A stretch of DNA of 64,000 nucleotides, from contig JAMWFC010000060.1 of NCBI GenBank assembly GCA_027475525.1, positions 620,001 through 684,000 of the forward strand, read 5' to 3'. The notes beneath the pieces were generated by a model. That model saw only the letters and a program-made list of their open reading frames with translations, was not told the DNA's origin and ran no database searches. Shown here one piece after another: positions 11,712-23,057 of this stretch (position 1 is its first letter; each line of letters opens with the position of its first letter). Both the position numbers and the translations under genes were made by a program. The stretch comes from Macrolepiota albuminosa (taxonomy: Eukaryota; Basidiomycota; Agaricomycetes; Agaricales; Agaricaceae).

Positions 11712-13907
11712 ATGGCAAACATTCTTCTCGACATTGGTGTCTTCTCATTTACAGTTGCTTTCTATATCTACCTCATGAAATGGATGAATAGCCGGCGTCT
11801 ACCCCTACCTCCTGGTCCGAAGAAGCTTCCTATCATAGGTAACCTCCTGGACAAGCCAAACGGCTTTGAATGGATCACCTATCACAAGTGGTGTAAAGAG
11901 CTAGGTTAGTATCTTATGGCATGTATGCAGCTGTGAACACCGACTCATAAATCTATATTTCAAGGTTCTGACATTATTCATCTCGACATGATGGGCACCT
12001 CGATCATCGTTCTTGACAATGCTCAAATGGCCACGGATCTGTTGGAAAAAAGGTCTTCAATCTATTCCAACAGGCAAATGTTCAACAGCACACTAAGAAA
12101 AGGAACCAATATATTTTTGACAGGATAAGGATGCCAATGATAAATGAACTGATGGGTTGGGATTTTCAATCTGGCTGGATGCCGTATGGTAAGTTCACCT
12201 GTCCAATTTAGGACCCATTTCAGATAAATTCTGATATCAGGTGATGATTGGTGAGTATTCGCATCAGTCTCTAGTCTGCGCTTGATATGGCCAAACCCTC
12301 TCTTGGAAGGCGTCAGCATCGACGATTAATCCATCGACAATTAAACGCCACAGCTGTCGTGTGCTTTCGCCCATACGAATTGCGGGCCACTCACGGTCTT
12401 CTCCGTGCCATACTGGACTCACCAGATGACCTCGATGGCAACCTTCGACAGTTCGTGATCGATCTAATTTGTTCCTGAATAGTAGCGGATCTGATATTCT
12501 CTCCAGGATGGCAGGTGAAACTATTTTGAGAGCGACGTATGGACTAGATATTCAGCACAAAAATGATCCTTACATTAAGCTGGCGGCCAAGGCGACTCGT
12601 AGCCTCTTTGCAGCTGCTGTTCCTGGAGCGTTCCTTGTCGATTTGTTACCCATTCTTAAATATGTGCCCGATTGGATGCCTTTCGCCGACTTCAAGCGTC
12701 AGGCTAAACACTGGCGCAAGCTCGCGTTGGGTATGAAGAATATGCCCTACGAGGCAGCTAAGCGTAACATTGTGAATTTTTTAGTATCCGCAACCAATAA
12801 TTATGTTGCTAATGGGCAGTAGGAAAATGGAGACACTACCCCGTCTTTTGTATTGAATAGCTTGCAAAACACGGATGAATCGCTTGAGCCAGAGCTCCAG
12901 GAAGATTTTATCAAATCGACTGCTGGAACGATGTATACAGGCGAGCCTCTAATTTGATATGCGATCATTGACGTTACTTATGATTCATCGATATACCGCT
13001 CAAATCTAGCTGGATCAGACACCGTAAGTTCACACAATTGCCTGTGTTCTACTGATTGAACTCGAACAGACAGTGTCGGCTATATCGTCTTGCATCCTTG
13101 GCCTCTTAGATAATCCCGCGGTAGTCAAGAAGGCCCAAGAGGAGCTCGACCGAGTCATTGGACTTAATCAGCTGCCTACTTTCGAAGATGAGGGTTCCTT
13201 GCCATACATAACTGCAATTGTGAAAGAGACGTTTAGATGGAGAGACGTGACCCCAATTGGTACGGATGGGGATATTTTTAGTCCCGTTCCTTCTGTTGAC
13301 CAGTACTTTGAGCAGCTGTACCACACCTTCTCGATGTCGACGATGAATATATGGGGTACATGCTGCCCAAGAACTCACTTATCATTCCAAATGCTTGGTG
13401 AGTATATGATCGGTAAGAACCGACCCCTAACTCCTCCTCGGTAGGGCTATGCTCCACGACGAGAAAATCTATCCCCAACCATTTGAATTCAATCCAGACA
13501 GATTTATGAAAGATGGAAGGCTCGACCTGTCTGTTAGGGATCCGATGCATGCAGCGTTTGGTTTTGGTCGGCGGTAAAGATTCAACCCTCTTTTTCGCCG
13601 TTTCCGGTTTAATCAAACTTCAGCATATGCCCTGGACGTCACATGGCTCTCTCCGCTGTCTGGATTGCTATTGCTTCCATGCTAACTGTCTTTAACATCA
13701 CCAAGGCGCGGGACGAGAATGGGAATGTTATAGAACCCTCGCATGATTATGTATCGACCATAGTTTGGTCAGTCCGCTTTCGTTTAATTATAACGTCAGG
13801 TTGCTTACATTTTTTCAAGTGCGCCCTTGCCTTTTAAGTGTTCTATCACCCCACGATCAGAACAAGCAGAAGCTTTGATACATGCAACGATCAACGAAGA
13901 ACATTAA
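11712..13907 (+). pseudogene. Cytochrome P450 (basidiomycete microsomal type), inactivated
   Basis: N-terminal membrane anchor and proline hinge (RLPLPPGPKKLPIIGN) at 11712-11904, then a GT..AG intron, then pieces such as IIHLDMMGTSIIVLDN, a WRQHRR-like helix C region near 12300, and the F-G region (12500-12820). The I-helix AGSDTTVSAISS is at ~13060-13090, the K-helix E-x-x-R (KETFRWRD) at ~13225, and the meander PFEFNPDRF at ~13480. The C-terminus ends EEH at 13904 before TAA. Damage: in-frame TAG at ~12820, several frame changes, and a stop directly after FGFGRR where the haem-ligand Cys-Pro-Gly should follow. Without the cysteine it cannot bind haem. The family oxidises small molecules at the ER membrane; the substrate cannot be inferred. 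Confidence 0.85.
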
Positions 13908-14951
13908 GAGTTATTCAAAGTCAGTAATTAACTTGCTGATCAACAGAAAAAAAGAAAAACAAACAAACAAACAAATTATGAGTTGCTAAGCACATCTGCT
14001 GCTGGATTTGTGACATGTTCACAGTGTATTACTATTGAAATATAAATACCATAAATTGAAATTGCACAGTGACACATCTCGTCGTTTGTTTTCCTTGAAG
14101 GCCTTGATTTTAACTTCAGGGACGAGAACGAGGTAGATAAGTTAGAGATCGAGGGCGTTTTTTGTTTAAAAGTTGAAGATTGACTTCTGGCCATGCCGGC
14201 CTGATGAAATTTTCTCATGGTAGACTGTTGATATTGGTTGATCGAGCGTGTAAGGATACCTTTACTATACGTTCTCAACATAAACGTTGGAAATCTGGAC
14301 GAGGACTCCTGTAATCATAGGTAATCATTTGCACCAGACCTTGCTTTTACTTGGACGTAACCTTATTTTCTTCCACTTATACCTGCCGATTTCGCCTCTC
14401 TTGGTCGTCATTTTCTTTTTTCTCATTGTCTGCACGATATGTATCTCTGATTATACATGTCAAACCTATAGTGTGGGACCACCTGTTCTGCCTGGCTGAA
14501 CTTGAGTGTTAGGCGGCATCTTCCGAGAGAAAGTGTAAGTGTAGAGCAAGGCCAAAAGTAGTACTCATCGCGCCAAGGATTCCAGACCCATAGCTTGAGT
14601 TACGATTATATCGAAAAGAGGGTGATGAATTCAAAAATGACAATGAGGTCCCAGTTTAAGATTTCGGTAATGCCCGTAAACAACTTTAAAGGATCGAGCT
14701 TCTTGAACGAGGCACAAGGCACTAAAAGGCTATTCAAGCACAATTCCAGGACATATACGCAAAACACCTATGCACTGTGTGCATTGAGATGATGCAAAAG
14801 AATACCTACTGTTCATGTCTTAGCACACAACTTGAAACTTTCCTCCAAAGTGATCTACTCAGTTTCTCAATTATTCATAAATGAATGAGGCGATGCGCTC
14901 ACCACGACAAGAGTTACACAGTTGGAAACGAAAGAACACAAGCACCAAACA
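13908..14951. other. Intergenic, nothing recognised
   Basis: Short open stretches exist but none shows a domain, good start context or intron structure. A run of AAAC repeats lies near 13947-13975. Probably 3' flank of the P450 relic and 3' flank of the minus-strand GFA gene. Confidence 0.5.
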
Positions 14952-16163
14952 TCATGCCATCAATTCGGATGCCCTTAACCCTTCCTCCAACGCACCAACC
15001 AATTTCCGGTCCACAGCATCTTCCTCAAAACTCACACGTCCCTTCCACCACTCAAACCAGCTCTCTGCCCTTGCGCCCCACTGCCTCTCATCAACTAGTC
15101 CAACAGATACATCAACCAACTCGGGCCTCTCCTCACCCCACCAAAATACAGTCGCGCCACATGTTGCGCAGAACTCCCGGTTCCTTCCCTTGCTTGAGGT
15201 GTAGTGCTGTAGGCCAGGTGGGCGGTGTTCCTGAGAGTGCAGACACAACTTGATAGCATGGTCATGGTCATGGTCATTGTGTCGTTCACCAGATCTGGAG
15301 AAGAAAATGTTGGTGCTGGGGACAAAGGCCCAGCTTTGGATTGGGGATCCGCTGGAGGTCCGGCAAGATGTGCATGCACAGTGCCCTGCTAGGTAGCGTG
15401 TAGGGCTTGGTGAGCCTAGGGGGCGCAACCACCATTTCTCGTCATGGGAGTTGAGCAGAATAGAAGGAGCATGGGATATGTAAGCATGTGTGAGGTCAGG
15501 GTAGGGGGAGAAGGGGAGAGAGGAGGCATGGGTGGGCCGGGTGATGTAAAATGTGTTGGATTTGCAGTGGCAGGAGATGTAAAGACAGTCTTGTTCTGTG
15601 TGTGTGGATGAGGGGAGATTCGTCCAGTCAAGAGAAAGGATTTCGGAGTCTCCGAATTTAGTGGCGAAGCGTGGGAGTTTGACGCCAGATATCGTCGGTA
15701 GGTGATTAGCGATACCACCATCAAGGGTATCTTTGATCCACAAGTGAGCTGAAGTGGAGTAATTGATGGTCTCTTCGGTGTGCTCAAGTGTTCCTGTAGT
15801 GACAAACCAATTGTAAGAAGACCCAGGAATGTGGTTGTTGAACTCCCAGAACATGTGTGCAGAGCAGCAGCCACAGAACCAGCGGGTATGTGTGGAAGAG
15901 GACCTGTATGGAGTTAGGGTAGAAAGATCTGCAGGCTCAGAAGTCGAGGAAGAGGCCAAGGGAACTCCAATGATAGGAACAACTTGGGCCATGAGTTGAC
16001 CCGTGCAGTGTCGGCAGACGTTGCAGTGACATAGGACAGCTGACACGGGGAGAGCAAGAGCAAGATTGAATACATTGGCTTTGCAATGGCAGCTGGCCTT
16101 GACAAAACTCGACATTAGTAATAATAAACACGGACGACGCGACATTTGATCTTGTTTATACAT
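14952..16163 (-). CDS. Two-domain GFA (CENP-V/GFA) family protein
   Basis: Single-exon reading frame of 403 aa; the start is either the first Met or Met7 (MSRRP, 16145). Two zinc-binding GFA modules lie in tandem. The first has CHCKANVF at the start, [11 protein letters not shown] and [14 protein letters not shown]. The second has [19 protein letters not shown] and [13 protein letters not shown]. The fold binds zinc through Cys clusters; some members act on S-hydroxymethyl-glutathione, but many fungal members have no known substrate, so no reaction is assigned. Head to head with the SWI3-type gene, start codons only 67-85 bp apart, suggesting a shared bidirectional promoter. No break seen. 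Confidence 0.85.
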   Translation of the reverse strand: MYKQDQMSRRPCLLLLMSSFVKASCHCKANVFNLALALPVSAVLCHCNVCRHCTGQLMAQVVPIIGVPLASSSTSEPADLSTLTPYRSSSTHTRWFCGCCSAHMFWEFNNHIPGSSYNWFVTTGTLEHTEETINYSTSAHLWIKDTLDGGIANHLPTISGVKLPRFATKFGDSEILSLDWTNLPSSTHTEQDCLYISCHCKSNTFYITRPTHASSLPFSPYPDLTHAYISHAPSILLNSHDEKWWLRPLGSPSPTRYLAGHCACTSCRTSSGSPIQSWAFVPSTNIFFSRSGERHNDHDHDHAIKLCLHSQEHRPPGLQHYTSSKGRNREFCATCGATVFWWGEERPELVDVSVGLVDERQWGARAESWFEWWKGRVSFEEDAVDRKLVGALEEGLRASELMA

Positions 16164-16230
16164 GTGTGGATTTGAGCATGCAGGGCAACATACGTGGTTT
16201 GCACACCAACCACAGCGTCAAAATTCGGCC

Positions 16231-18304
16231 ATGCACTCTCCAAAACGCAGCGGATCGCCTGGTCCAAGCGTCGCCGACTCCAAACGCATAAAGCTCACCG
16301 TAAACCAGGGTGTCACCGCCGTCGACCTCGACAACGCCCCTGGCAAGCGCGGCGAGAATGAGCCCATCCAATCAACAGACATTGGCAACCTACCTCCCGA
16401 TGTGCCATCCCAATCTCGCCCTGAGAATGGCGGCAGAGTCCGTGTCCTTAAGGAGGGTGATGACGACGATGCTGGAGACGTGTCCATGAACGACGGTGTG
16501 GACGAAGATAATGACTCGGGGGACGAGAACGACGACGAGGACCCCGCCCAGCTCGAGGCGACGCGCCAGCGGCTCGAGGAACAGGCGCGCAAGTATCTTG
16601 CAGCGCAAACGCACGAGGTCATTATCCCGTCGTACTCGGCGTGGTTCGACATGTCCCAGATCCACCCTGTCGAGCAGCGTTCGCTGCCCGAGTTCTTCAA
16701 CTCGCGAAACAGGAGCAAAACACCCGCAATATACAAGGACTACCGTGATTTCATGATTAACACGTACCGTCTGCGCCCTACAGAGTATCTCACAGTCACA
16801 GCCTGTAGACGAAACTTGTCCGGCGATGTCTGTGCCATCATGCGTGTCCATGCATTCCTCGAACAATGGGGTCTTATCAACTACCAAGTACGCATTTCCC
16901 TCCCTACAGCCCACATCTCTAATCATACTTTAATAGATCGACCCTGAGGCCCGCCCAGCGTCCCTCGCACCCCCATTCACCGGCCACTTCCGTGTCATAC
17001 TCGACACCCCCCGTGGTCTCCAATCCATGCACCCAGGGACACGTCCCTCCCACCCCTCCAATGCCCAAACAAGCGCTGCCCTCGTCCCTGCCACCTCCGC
17101 GCCCGCCTCCCTCGAACTGCGCAATACCATCTACCAAACCACCTCCAAAGCCTCGCGGCCCGTGAGCGCCGCCGACGCCGCCAGCCTCGCCAACGGCGCT
17201 GTTACAAACGGTAGTGCCGTGTCCCAGACGTACACCTGCGACACCTGCGGCGCAGACTGCACTTCTGTGCGGTATCACTCCCTCAAGGACAAAAAATACA
17301 CACTGTGCGCGCCGTGCTACCTCGACGGTCGTTTCCCAACCACCATGTTCTCAGGCGACTTCGTCAAGCTAACACAGGCAGGGAGCGTTACGCCCTTTGG
17401 TGGCTCAGCCGACTGGACCGACGAGGAAACGTTGAGGCTTCTCGAGGGTGTTGAGATGTACGACGATGATTGGAGTAAAATTGAAGAACACGTCGGTACA
17501 CGCAGCTCGCAGCAGTGCATCAAGCGCTTCTTGGAGCTGCCTATCGAGGACCCGTATCTCCGGGCAGAAGGCGACATGGGACCGCTCAGGTTCGGCAGGA
17601 TCCCGTTCGAGCAGGCTGACAACCCCGTCATGAGTGTCGTTGCGTTCCTCGCGGGCGTGGTGGGCCCCAGCGTCGCTGCGGAGGCAGCGAAGGCCGCTCT
17701 GGGCGACCTGACTAAGGACGGTGAGGTGAAAGAGGAAAATGCCAGTGAGGGCGAAAAGGAGAACGGTGGCGCAGAAGCTGAGAAGGAGGGAGCCAAAGAC
17801 GATGACAAGATGGATGAAGATGGTGCAGAAAACGTCCCTACCAAAGCCGAGTCCGCTACTCCCCTGTCACCCAAACCCGTCCCCAAGATTCCTCACTCCA
17901 AAGTCCAACGCGCAGCGGGGCTCGCGTTGAGTGCATCTGCCAAAGCCGCACAGGCGCTCGCGGACGCGGAGGACATTCACATACGATCGTCGCTTTCCCA
18001 GCTGATCCGGCTAACGCTCACCAAGCTCGAGGTGAAGATGCAGGCGTTCGAGGAGCTGGAAGGGATATTGGAGGACGAGCGCAGGACGTTGGAGGGCGAG
18101 AGGATGAAACTTGTCGCGGAACGCACAGGACTGACGAGGGCGCTTGAGGGGATTAGGGCGGAGATGGCGAGGACGGGCGCGGTTCATGTTGGCGCAGTGA
18201 GTTTGGGGACGTCCAACCAGGGTCCTGTCCTGCAGAGTGTCACTGGGGATATGGCCGGGGATAGTGGGCCGGTTGCGGAGGGGAGTATGTTGTCACTTAG
18301 TTGA
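16231..18304 (+). CDS. SWI3/RSC8 (SMARCC-type) chromatin-remodelling subunit
   Basis: Two exons, 16231-16887 and 16937-18304, give 674 aa; the intron has GT..AG and phase 0. An acidic N-terminus is followed by a SWIRM domain at ~130-240 ([44 protein letters not shown]). Then comes a ZZ-type Cys module at ~317-345 ([30 protein letters not shown]) and a SANT domain at ~378-425 ([39 protein letters not shown]). After an acidic KE-rich linker, a C-terminal coiled coil (~570-640) probably mediates dimerisation. This order is that of Swi3/Rsc8/SMARCC, core subunits of nuclear SWI/SNF or RSC remodelers. The ATG at 16231 gives a clean N-terminus; an upstream in-frame Met at 16162 is less likely. Confidence 0.92.
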
Positions 18305-18974
18305 GCGCTTGTCAAGCTAGCAACTTGTGTTCCGTGTGGTATCCTATTATTGCTAACGTGTTGTGATTTTTTTACTTAGCCTTATTGTTTTTTTTTTCGT
18401 GTATTCTAGGAATAGCACTAGGGTGTCTATTTTTGGTGAGGAGAACTGCTAATTGCAACATCTTTGTTGATCGATATGTTCATTCAATGTTGATTTGAAC
18501 TATCACATCTTGTTATACTATGCTTCGAGTTAAGCCAAGAAAACAACATTGCCATTCTCACCGCCTTGCCCTCCCAGCCAAAACCGTGCGAAAGAATAGA
18601 CCAATCCATAGGAATCGAACCTCGGATAAGGATCGGCGGTGCATTGGGCACTTGAGATATTCTGATAGTGTATGATAACTTCACAATTCCATTGTGCCCG
18701 GTGGACATTAACTTGCCCAAGAGGCTGGAGAGGCCCTGCCACGTCACGAGTAGTCCCGGTATATATATAATGAGATCTCAGAGTTCGTGCATTGCAGCCG
18801 CATATGAAAGATTTCTTCCCCGTCAGTGTGTTTGTTCATCGGCTCTCGCATGAAACTCCTTCTGTCACATTCGCGGGTGTTTCGGAGTACTTCCAGAGTC
18901 AGACGGAGAAGCTGTCGTGCGACAATCAAAACATTTCAACAATCATGCATCAGCCTTCGACTTCGTGATGGGGA
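18305..18974. other. Intergenic with one weak minus-strand ORF
   Basis: 3' flank of the SWI3-type gene, including a T-rich tract near 18366-18400. A minus-strand ORF of 70 aa (18530-18742) contains QWNCEVIIHYQNI and DPYPRFDSYG and could be a terminal exon of an unrecognised gene, but no start, domain or neighbouring exon could be supported. Confidence 0.35.
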
Positions 18975-19739
18975 TCAACTGATCCACGTACCGGCGCCTA
19001 ATGGACTATTTGAGTTCGCCTCTCGCGCCTCGTGCCTCAATGACGAAGGTACAAAGAAAGAAGCCGGGGCAACGAGGTTACTCTTTTTGTGTATCGGTCG
19101 TGGTGGGGTGATCGGTATAATCTCTCTAAGCGCATCGCGTTCCCTTTCGACAGCACGAAGCTTTTCTTGTAGGTCACGCAAGACCGTTCGATGGGAAGCT
19201 ACGTACTGAGCAAGAGCGGGTAGAAAGAACTCTGGTATGTGATTTACGTCGAGTGTATTGTTTTCTAATCCTCGTGGTGTCCGAGTCGTCGTCATCTCTG
19301 CACTCTTAATGAGGCGTGCAAGGTCTCGCACGAGGTGGATTGTCTCCACGTCCAGTATATCCTCCATATCCGACGTGGTGCCAGTTGTCTGTCCAGGGAC
19401 GTGGCCTTTCGCCAGTGGTGGCATGTCTACCCCTCTCGCTGCTAGTTCGGCCTCGAGCAAATATATCCGATCCTCGAGCTTGAGCTGCTCTTGCGTCGCA
19501 AAGTACCGAAATTCGTCGAAACGCGCCGCGACGTCGTCCATCTGCTTCTTGTGCTGGGCTTCGACGCGCGCCATTTCTTCTTCGTACACGACGAGAAGGC
19601 GCTCGGTGCCACACATTATAGCGGGTGACGCACGGTACCCGTCGGGGTTAGACGAGGTCTCGGGTTGGGAAGACGAGGAGACCATTGAATCAGTATGGGG
19701 GAGTGGGTTGCCATCCTGCAAAAGACTAGGAGTGGACAT
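18975..19739 (-). CDS. Hypothetical coiled-coil protein
   Basis: Single-exon ORF of 254 aa. Residues ~47-100 are strongly heptad-like and charged (VYEEEMARVEAQHKKQMDDV, QEQLKLEDRIYLLEAELA). A second helical stretch is near residues 185-220 (LRDLQEKLRAVERERDALRE). The N-terminus is serine-rich and disordered-looking. No catalytic motif recognised. GC content and codon use resemble the neighbouring SWI3-type gene rather than the repeats, which favours a real gene. It runs towards the SWI3-type gene (tail to tail). Function unknown. Confidence 0.6.
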   Translation of the reverse strand: MSTPSLLQDGNPLPHTDSMVSSSSQPETSSNPDGYRASPAIMCGTERLLVVYEEEMARVEAQHKKQMDDVAARFDEFRYFATQEQLKLEDRIYLLEAELAARGVDMPPLAKGHVPGQTTGTTSDMEDILDVETIHLVRDLARLIKSAEMTTTRTPRGLENNTLDVNHIPEFFLPALAQYVASHRTVLRDLQEKLRAVERERDALREIIPITPPRPIHKKSNLVAPASFFVPSSLRHEAREANSNSPLGAGTWIS

Positions 19740-20357
19740 TCAATATAGAGATAGAAATCATTCACAATCCAAAGACCATGGGTTTGATAATTTGTGGGCG
19801 GCAAAGGTTTGTTACCGTGGAAATTTCACCGTCTACTGAACTCGGCACGGATATCGACGATCGTCTTTGACAATGGTTTCTTTCGCTCCTCGGTACATTT
19901 TCCATCAAAAAGGTGACTGCTTTTCTTTAAGTCATCTTTTGATTTGTCGTAGCATTCTGCTCCACTCGCGAGTCAGAATGAGGGTTCCTGAGGAACCGTG
20001 ACTTTTTTTGAGTCATCTAGGGTAATCAGGATTACACCATAACACCATCCTCTATCGACTACTATGCACTTCCTCTTACAAAATTACACTTATACCTCGC
20101 CTTAGCAAACTCAGATAAATCGAGAAGAAAAAGATGAATTTCAACAAGCCTTTTGAAAATGGACAAGTTTCACCGAAGATGAGTAGCCGTCTCATTCTGT
20201 GGACTCATGAGGACCCGCCAATGAGTCTACGGGTTGCTTTCGGGGCCGAATAGCCAGGTATATCATGATCTACTAATTCACCCTTCGTGCACCCTGTGGT
20301 GCTTCAGCTCCCACATCGACATTAATCACCCACTTCTTGTTCCTCGCGTTTCTCGTG
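19740..20357. other. Intergenic upstream of the RT gene
   Basis: No gene recognised. It separates the divergent coiled-coil gene and the RT gene and should contain both promoters. It is not repeated in the second cluster copy, whose RT has a different leader. Confidence 0.4.
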
Positions 20358-22978
20358 ATGCACAGCTCTACTGCATCCTCTGCTTTCGGACAAACCCTCC
20401 AGTTCATCACATCTACAAAACTTGAGGAACTGGAGAAACAGCGTTTAAGCTACCAGAAGCATGCCAAGGTGCTTCAAGCGGCCGATGCCTGCGGTGATAA
20501 CCTTACCGAGAAAGTTGAGCTTCTACTTGAGGCCGTCCAATCTTGGTCAGGCTCAGGATCAGTAGACGAAGGGGATAGCGTGAGCGGGAAGCTCAATCTT
20601 GCCAATCTTCGTATGTGGCTTCCACAGGCAAAACAAGATCCTAACTTCGATGGCGACATCCTCAGGAGCTGGATCGACACTTTAGAGGGCCACATACGCC
20701 ATTCGCTCATGCGTTTTGACGGTGCAAAGCTGTTTGGCAGCCTCTTTAATGAATGGATTGCGAGTGGAGATTCGTCCGTTGCTCTCCCAGGTTCCAAAGG
20801 CGGAAAGACTGAGTCTGTCACCAACGAAGGCGCCCAAAAAGCGGGAAGGCAAGAGATGCATGATCAACTTGCTCGACTCAATTCCATCATTTTCGAGGAC
20901 GCCAACGTCGATACTGAGGCTCTCGAATCTTACCTCCACGATCTCTTTTCCTCCGAAGAAGCGACCAAGGCTCTACAGAACCTCCGAGAAGAAACGAAGT
21001 CACTGGAAGATTCTCTCAAAAGGGAAACGTTCACTACCAAGAAGGTTGAGATCATCGTCCGTGGGGTTCTTGGGTCGGACCTCATGGACGAGAGCAAGAG
21101 GAAAACATTGAACGAAATCCTCAGCAACTCGATCGTTTTGGTAGAACTGGCTAGCGTTCTCACCATGCGAATGGCTAGTCTTGACACCTGGTCGTGGCCT
21201 ACAGAGGGTGTACTTGTGGAAATGCGTCGCCATCTTAGTGGAAAATATCGGTAAGGACATAATAGTTGTTCACCACTCGGAATATTGCTTACCAAATCCA
21301 TAGGGCATTTACGGATCCAGACATCATCGACGCTCTATTGCTTCATCATATTGGAATCTCTTGGCAGGTGAAGCTGAAGGCTTCGTTCCGACGATTTCTG
21401 GATAGCAAAGCATGGAAAAGACCTCATCCAGTCAAAAATTACAAGAAGAATGTCGAACAATTACGAAATAAATGTAGCATTGACGATTACCGTCAGCAGC
21501 AGCAGAGGCAATTCTTTCTTAATCAGTTGTCGTCATCGAAGCGGTTTTCGAAACAGCCTGCATATGATTACAATCGCCTGGATCAACCCAGTGAGGATGG
21601 CCTGGACCCAGCTTCAGTCAATCAGAAGCTGTTACAGATCATGGCTACCGAAGCTTTGCTCAATACTGTATTGCACGGGTCCTATGCTGTCGTCCGCTCT
21701 GACCTAGAGTGGTTTGGCCCTTCCCTCCCTCACCAATCCATCCTCACCATACTCAAGTTTTTTGGCGTCTCAAAAGAATGGTCTTCATTCTTCCAACGGT
21801 TCCTTCGCACGCCGCTGCGTTTCCAAAGCGATCCATCTGGCCAGGTTCGCACAAGAGTTCGTGGAACACCCTTCAGCTATCCTCTTAGCAGCGTTTGTGG
21901 TGAAGTTATTCTGTTTGTCATGGACTTTGCTGTCAACCAAAAGGCCAATGGCCTCTTCTTGTACCGCTTGCATGATGATCTTTGGCTTTGGGACGCTGAC
22001 CCAGAGAAATGCGCTACGGGATGGAAGGAAATGAATATGTATGCTGATCTTGTTGGTCTCAAGTTCAACGCGAGTAAAACTGGTTCGACATGCATAGGGA
22101 CGACGAGGCCTTCTGGACTTCCTGAGGGTGACATTCGTTGGAGTTTCCTCTATTTCGATCCATCGAAAACGCGATTCGTAATTGACCAGAAACAGGTCGA
22201 TGTCCATATTGTTGAGCTTCGGCGGCAGCTTTCAGCGACAAAATCGGTTTTTGGTTGGGTCAATGTGTATAACAAGTACATGGCTTTCTTTGTGAGGAAC
22301 TTCGGTGGACGACCCGCGCCGTGCTTTGGTAACGCTCATCTTACCGATATCATCAGCACCCTCGCTCGAATCCAGCAAGAACTGTTCCCAAATGTTCAAG
22401 GGGGCGCTGTAGCCTACCTGCGCTCTGTCGTTGAGATGCGTTTCGGTATCAAGGACCTGCCGCAGGGATACTTTTACCTCCCTATCAGCAGAGGCGGTCT
22501 CGAGCTTCGTCATCCAATGATAGAGATGTTTGGATTGAGGCAGAGCTTCGATGATGAGGAAGCACTGAGTTTTGAGGCTCTTGCTAAACAGGATAAATCG
22601 GTGTACAAAGACCTCAAGGATTTTTGGGACGACCCCACAAAAACCTTCCCGGGCAAGGAAGGCCCATTTATGGCCTTCGACGAATTCATTTCGTTACGTG
22701 AGTCGTGGTTGTGTGGATGGAGACACCGCTATGAATACATGTTGACGGTTAAAGGATTGACACGGGTACACAAGACACCTGTTGTACAATCTTATCTGTC
22801 GCAAGCGAAGACTAATTGTACATGGGATGATCTCGACTGGTACGAGCAATGGCTTGTGTCACTCTATGGCGAAGAAGTGGTGAAGCGGTTTGGCAGCTGG
22901 GAAGTGGTTAACTCGTCTCTCATTCCCGTTGGGATGGTTCAATTGTTCAGGACCTCACGAATGAAGGTGGATCAATGA
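20358..22978 (+). CDS. Stand-alone reverse-transcriptase-like protein (rvt-like)
   Basis: Exons 20358-21250 and 21304-22978 (GT..AG intron, phase 2) give 855 aa. ATG at 20358 is chosen because it follows a non-coding stretch and gives MHSSTASSAFG. The N-terminal ~300 residues are helical and coiled-coil-like (LEELEKQRLSYQKHAK). The RT core: first catalytic Asp in VVRSDLEWFG (~431), motif B RGTPFSYPLSSVCGE (~484), catalytic pair in LYRLHDDLWLW (~521), and motif D VGLKFNASKTGS. A ~300-residue C-terminal extension follows. There is no integrase, endonuclease, RNase H, LTR or poly-A tail, so it does not look like a transposon RT. The layout resembles the non-mobile cellular RT genes called rvt in fungi (recall, unverified). 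It is tail to tail with a deaminase-like gene 79 bp away. A partial copy lies at 50210-51647. Confidence 0.72.
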
Positions 22979-23057
22979 AAGGTGTGGGAACATGTGTGAG
23001 AAGATTCAGAGACATTCGATAACTAGATGTAGAAATAAAATATCGCCCTCAGAGTTG

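Noticed and set aside
20358..22978. RT gene considered as a retron, diversity-generating element or group II intron RT
   Set aside because: No template/variable repeat pair, no structured RNA recognised, no maturase or endonuclease part, and the host is eukaryotic with a spliceosomal intron in the gene.
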